Positions 61,228 through 63,996 of a stretch of DNA of 63,996 bases are shown in pieces (the first letter of the stretch is position 1; each line of letters opens with the position of its first letter). The notes beneath the pieces are model-generated. The model saw nothing but the letters and a program-made list of their open reading frames with translations, did not search any database and was not told the origin of the DNA. The DNA is from Pseudomonas sp. SJZ074. Its GTDB lineage: Bacteria > Pseudomonadota > Gammaproteobacteria > Pseudomonadales > Pseudomonadaceae. Made by a program: the position numbers and the translations under genes. Location: the NCBI RefSeq assembly GCF_007828215.1, contig NZ_VIUE01000033.1, positions 1 through 63,996 of the forward strand, given 5' to 3'.

Positions 61228-61929
61228 GTGATCAGTTCATCAACCGTCGTCAACTCCGTGGTGGAAAAACTACGCGCCGCCCTGGCCCGGGGCCAGTGGC
61301 GCTCGGGCGACATGCTGCCGGGCCAGCGGGAGTTGGCCGAACAGCTGGGCATCAGTCGGCCAAGCCTGCGCGAAGCGGTCATCGTGCTGGAAACCCTCGG
61401 GCTTGTGCGCTCGATGCCCGGCAAAGGCGTGGTGGTGCTGGAAGCCAGCGCCGGCGATATCCATGAAAGCAGCACAGTAGCCGGTGCGAGCCTGGAAGAC
61501 GTGCTGCAACTGCGCTACACCCTGGAACCCTTCATCGTCGGCCTGGTCGCCCAGTCCATCAGCAGCAAGGAAGTCGGACAGTTGCGCCTGACCCTCATGG
61601 ACATGCGCGAAGCCCTGGAAGCCAATGATAACGATGCCTGCGCCAGCGCCTACATCGCGTTCCACGAGGAGCTGTTTGCCCTGACGTCCAACCCGATCTT
61701 CCACAGTGTGGTGCAGCAGACCAGCAATGCCCTCAAGCAAAGCGCCGATGTATTGCGCAATTCGCCCGAGCACCTGGCCGAACGGCTGGAAGAGAACGAA
61801 GCCGTGGTACGCGCCATTCGTAGCAAGAACAGCGCCCAGGCCAGTGCGGAAATGCGTCGGCATATCCTCAGGGAAGGCCAGCGCATGGGCATCGAACTGA
61901 ATATTCCAGACGACAACCTCGCTACCTGA
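61228..61929 (+). CDS. GntR/FadR-family regulator, FCD domain (1)
   Basis: Transcription regulator of 233 residues. The N-terminal winged helix-turn-helix (residues about 10-70) has the FadR pattern LPGQRELAEQLGISRPSLRE and ends in VRSMPGKGVVVLE, the wing. The C-terminal all-helical FCD ligand-binding domain (about 90-220) has the metal-binding type Asp/His residues (FHEELF, RRHILREGQ). The start is GTG at 61228, with AAGGAG 9 nt upstream. It lies 60 nt after the symporter gene. Its subfamily fits the TGGTNNNACC operators at 59691 and 59776, so it is the best candidate for their regulator. Confidence 0.88.
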   Translation: MISSSTVVNSVVEKLRAALARGQWRSGDMLPGQRELAEQLGISRPSLREAVIVLETLGLVRSMPGKGVVVLEASAGDIHESSTVAGASLEDVLQLRYTLEPFIVGLVAQSISSKEVGQLRLTLMDMREALEANDNDACASAYIAFHEELFALTSNPIFHSVVQQTSNALKQSADVLRNSPEHLAERLEENEAVVRAIRSKNSAQASAEMRRHILREGQRMGIELNIPDDNLAT

Positions 61930-61951
61930 GCCACGCCTCGCGGAGACCGTC

Positions 61952-62662
61952 ATGAACAACATCACGTCCCATCAACAACGCGATGTGCTTGCCGCCCTGC
62001 CACTGCCCGGCGCTGTCGGCAAGCCGTCGGTGGACGATATCTACCCGCGGATCTTCGACGCCATCCTCGAACAACGCATTGCGCCCGCCAGCCGTTTCAC
62101 CGAGGAAGGCCTCGGGGATGTGTTCGGCGTCAGCCGCAGCATCATTCGTCGGGTATTGGCGCGCCTGTCCCACCAGCAAGTGGTGATCCTGCGTCCTAAC
62201 CATCGGCCGCAAGTCGCGGCTCCGGACCTGGAACAGACCCGACAGATCCTGCATGCCCGCCGGCTGACCGAACGGACATTGGTGCACCTGGCCTGCAAGG
62301 CTCCGCAACCGAAGGATCTGCAGCATCTACGGGAGTTGGTGGCGAGGGAGCAACAATGCCTAAAACGTGGCGAGCGCGGCCCGGCGATACGTCTTTCCGG
62401 CGAGTTTCACCTGCACCTCGCTTCCATGGCCGGCAACGCACCGTTGGCGCAGTTCCTCGGCAGCCTGGTGCCCTTGACCTCGCTGGCCTTGGCACGGCAC
62501 GAGATCAAATCCCGCCGGCATTGCGCCTGGCAGGAACATCTGGCGATCGTGGACGCCGTGGAACACCGCAATGGAGATGAAGCCGCGCGCCTGATGGATG
62601 AGCACCTGGACCATCTTGAGCAACGGCTGCTAATGGTTGCAGGCACGCCATCGTCAAGCTAA
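61952..62662 (+). CDS. GntR-family regulator, FCD domain (2)
   Basis: Transcription regulator of 236 residues, 22 nt after the first and on the same strand. A winged helix-turn-helix at about residues 28-95 contains RFTEEGLGDVFGVSRSIIRRVLARL. A C-terminal FCD domain (about 105-225) carries FHLHLASMAGN and HLAIVDAVEHRN. It is only distantly like its neighbour and resembles regulators of nitrogenous-compound use such as purine or ureide genes, but the ligand is unknown. Its 3' end overlaps the convergent yjiA by 9 nt. Confidence 0.85.
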   Translation: MNNITSHQQRDVLAALPLPGAVGKPSVDDIYPRIFDAILEQRIAPASRFTEEGLGDVFGVSRSIIRRVLARLSHQQVVILRPNHRPQVAAPDLEQTRQILHARRLTERTLVHLACKAPQPKDLQHLRELVAREQQCLKRGERGPAIRLSGEFHLHLASMAGNAPLAQFLGSLVPLTSLALARHEIKSRRHCAWQEHLAIVDAVEHRNGDEAARLMDEHLDHLEQRLLMVAGTPSSS

Positions 62663-63622
62663 AGCGGCCTCGAATCCCGCGCGGATCTTCTCCTCGGGCA
62701 ACTCGTCGGCGATAAACACGATCACGCTTTCCCGGGCCTCATCGATGGCCCATTCGGTGTCCCAATCGAAGCCATACAACTTGAGCACCCCCTGGAATAC
62801 CAATCGCCGCGGTTCGCCGGCGATGTTCAGCACACCCTTGTAGCGCAACAATTGTTTGCCGTGGTCTTCCAGCAACTGGTTCATGAACTCGCTGAGCTTG
62901 TCGATATCCAGCGGCTTGTCGGTACGCAGCACAAGGCTGCTGATGCGGTCGCCCGGGGCGGCCTTGACGACCGGGCGCAGGCTGAACCCCGCGCCCAGGT
63001 CCGCATTGAGGTTGAAACCGCGGATATCGAGCAGTTCGGCCAGGTCGATCTGGCCATGTTTCACGATCCGGATGGGGGCCCTTCGATTGATGCGGGTCAG
63101 GCGCTCGCCGAGGGCCTCGACCTGGGCCGCGTTCACCAGGTCGGTCTTGCTGACCAGAAGGCGATCGGCGAATCCGACCTGGGCCTGGGCAATGGCTTGG
63201 GTCAGGTGGACCTCGGCGTGGGCGGCATCCACCAAGGTCAGGATTCCGTCGAGGATGTAGCGCTCGCGCAGTTCCTCGTCGATGAAAAAGGTCTGGGCCA
63301 CCGGGGCCGGATCGGCGAGGCCGGTACACTCGATCACCAGGCGATCGAAGGCGATCTCACCGCTGTCCAGCCGTTCGAGCAGCAGGTACAGGGCCTTGGT
63401 CAGGTCGGTGTGGATAGTGCAGCACACGCAGCCGTTGGCAAGGGTCATGACCTGCACCGGTTCGTCGCCCAGCAATTGAGTGTCGATACCTGCATCACTG
63501 AATTCGTTCTCGATCACGGCGATTTTCAGGCCGTGCTCGGCCTTGAGCAGATGGCGCAGCAGCGTGGTCTTGCCGGCACCGAGGAAGCCGCTGAGGATCG
63601 TCACGGGAATGGGAGCGGACAA
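62654..63622 (-). CDS. yjiA: COG0523 / CobW-family GTPase YjiA
   Basis: GTPase of 322 residues in the family of metal chaperones (CobW, ZNG1). The P-loop GFLGAGKTT covers residues 12-20, and the metal-binding motif GCVCC holds Cys65, Cys67 and Cys68. The switch region IVECTGLADPAPV and the guanine motif SKTDL are present. The C-terminal domain (about 220-320) ends in ADELPEEKIRAGFEAAL. In P. aeruginosa PA4604 and ybdD-cstA share this layout. The metal and client are not shown; YjiA binds zinc in vitro. Confidence 0.92.
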   Translation of the reverse strand: MSAPIPVTILSGFLGAGKTTLLRHLLKAEHGLKIAVIENEFSDAGIDTQLLGDEPVQVMTLANGCVCCTIHTDLTKALYLLLERLDSGEIAFDRLVIECTGLADPAPVAQTFFIDEELRERYILDGILTLVDAAHAEVHLTQAIAQAQVGFADRLLVSKTDLVNAAQVEALGERLTRINRRAPIRIVKHGQIDLAELLDIRGFNLNADLGAGFSLRPVVKAAPGDRISSLVLRTDKPLDIDKLSEFMNQLLEDHGKQLLRYKGVLNIAGEPRRLVFQGVLKLYGFDWDTEWAIDEARESVIVFIADELPEEKIRAGFEAALA

Positions 63623-63646
63623 ACAGAATCTCCTTGATGCAGATTT

Positions 63647-63750
63647 TGTGGGAGCGAGCTTGCTCGCGATAGCAGTGGTTCAGCCACTATCGATGTCGGC
63701 TGATAGTACGCCATCGTCGGATCGCCGCCCGGAGCAGGCTCGCTCCCACA
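63647..63750. repeat. Paired REP element, class TGTGGGAGC
   Basis: TGTGGGAGCGAGCTTGCTCG and inverted GGAGCAGGCTCGCTCCCACA with a 63-bp spacer, between yjiA and ybdD. Confidence 0.85.
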
Positions 63751-63796
63751 GGGAATCGATGACGGACGCAAAAACCTGAAGCAGCCCAAAAACAAC

Positions 63797-63820
63797 TGTG
63801 GGAGCGAGCCTGCTCCCACA
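63797..63820. repeat. Compact REP hairpin
   Basis: TGTGGGAGC-GAGCCT-GCTCCCACA, the same 24-bp hairpin found at 38847-38870, 18 bp after the ybdD stop. Confidence 0.8.
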
Positions 63821-63838
63821 GAGGGTGTTACAAGGCCT

Positions 63839-63996
63839 TCAGCAGCACTTCGGCCCACCCTTGCCACCGTAACGGGCCTCCTGGCGTTCGCGGAAGAACG
63901 CCTCGTAGTCCATCAGCGGTTTGTCCGGGTGCTTGGTTTGCATGTGCTCGACGTAGTTGTCGTAGTCGGGCATGCCGACCATCAGGCGGGCGGCCT
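63839..63996 (-). CDS. ybdD: YbdD/DUF466 protein, 3' part
   Basis: Only the last 52 codons lie in the window; the gene continues past the right edge. The tail reads MVGMPDYDNYVEHMQTKHPD, then a YEAFFRERQEARYGGKGG segment and a final CC, which is the complete C-terminus of YbdD (DUF466), a small protein of about 65 residues. In Enterobacteria and Pseudomonas the gene follows cstA, the peptide/pyruvate transporter, which should lie just upstream outside the window. The stop TGA is at 63839-63841. Confidence 0.93.
   Translation of the reverse strand, partial: AARLMVGMPDYDNYVEHMQTKHPDKPLMDYEAFFRERQEARYGGKGGPKCC

Noticed and set aside
1..63996. CRISPR array, prophage or insertion sequence
   Set aside because: The only repeats are REP palindromes with varied spacers. 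No cas, integrase, transposase or phage structural genes are encoded.

Overview
The window is chromosomal DNA of a fluorescent Pseudomonas, most likely the P. fluorescens group. It is GC-rich and shows almost no mobile DNA. Gene content and order match, from memory, the stretch of the P. aeruginosa chromosome from pilA (PA4525) to ybdD (PA4605). Intergenic gaps carry many short palindromic REP elements typical of fluorescent pseudomonads. I see no prophage, insertion sequence, CRISPR array or rRNA.

Layout. (1) 1-5.4 kb: the major pilin gene pilA, behind a sigma-54 promoter, divergent from pilBCD (assembly ATPase, platform protein, prepilin peptidase), then coaE and yacG. (2) 5.4-10.7 kb: small conserved proteins, an ECF-type permease, a type II NADH dehydrogenase and a chemoreceptor. 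(3) 10.8-17.1 kb: a four-tRNA array (Pro, Lys, Pro, Asn), clpB with a heat-shock promoter, pgeF-rluD, and divergent bamD. (4) 17.2-20.4 kb: pilS-pilR, the two-component pair that should activate pilA. (5) 20.4-21.3 kb: a gene-poor stretch with REP elements, the broken 3' end of a DUF6124-like gene and a roughly 280-bp highly structured repeat. (6) 21.3-28.9 kb: thiO and the minor pilin / tip adhesin operon fimU-pilVWX-pilY1-pilE, with fimT flipped away from it. (7) 28.8-42.6 kb: core housekeeping genes (ispH, fkpB, lspA, ileS, ribF, murJ, rpsT, creA, proB, cgtA, rpmA, rplU, ispB, yjdM). (8) 42.6-53.3 kb: a Fur-box small gene, two FKBP/membrane genes, a Lon-like protease with degenerate ATPase motifs, exported proteins of unknown function, a GreA/GreB-like factor and ettA. 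(9) 53.5-58.8 kb: the PAS/GGDEF/EAL protein MorA and glyA. (10) 59.0-62.7 kb: an accessory-looking segment with a 181-residue orphan, a C4-dicarboxylate-type symporter and two GntR/FCD regulators. (11) 62.7 kb to the end: the CobW-family GTPase YjiA and the 3' end of ybdD.

How it works together. The window encodes much of the type IV pilus: the pilin, extension ATPase, platform, prepilin peptidase, most minor pilins, the PilY1 tip protein and the PilSR regulators. MorA can couple cyclic-di-GMP to the motile/sessile choice. LspA, BamD, MurJ and IspB form a cell-envelope group; RplU, RpmA, RpsT, IleS, CgtA, RluD and EttA a translation group.

I did not find a clearly new multi-gene system. The best candidates for new biology are the orphan at 59.0 kb with its neighbouring transporter/regulator unit and paired operators, the Fur-box gene at 42.8 kb, the structured repeat at 20.9-21.2 kb, and the REP-truncated gene at 20.6 kb.
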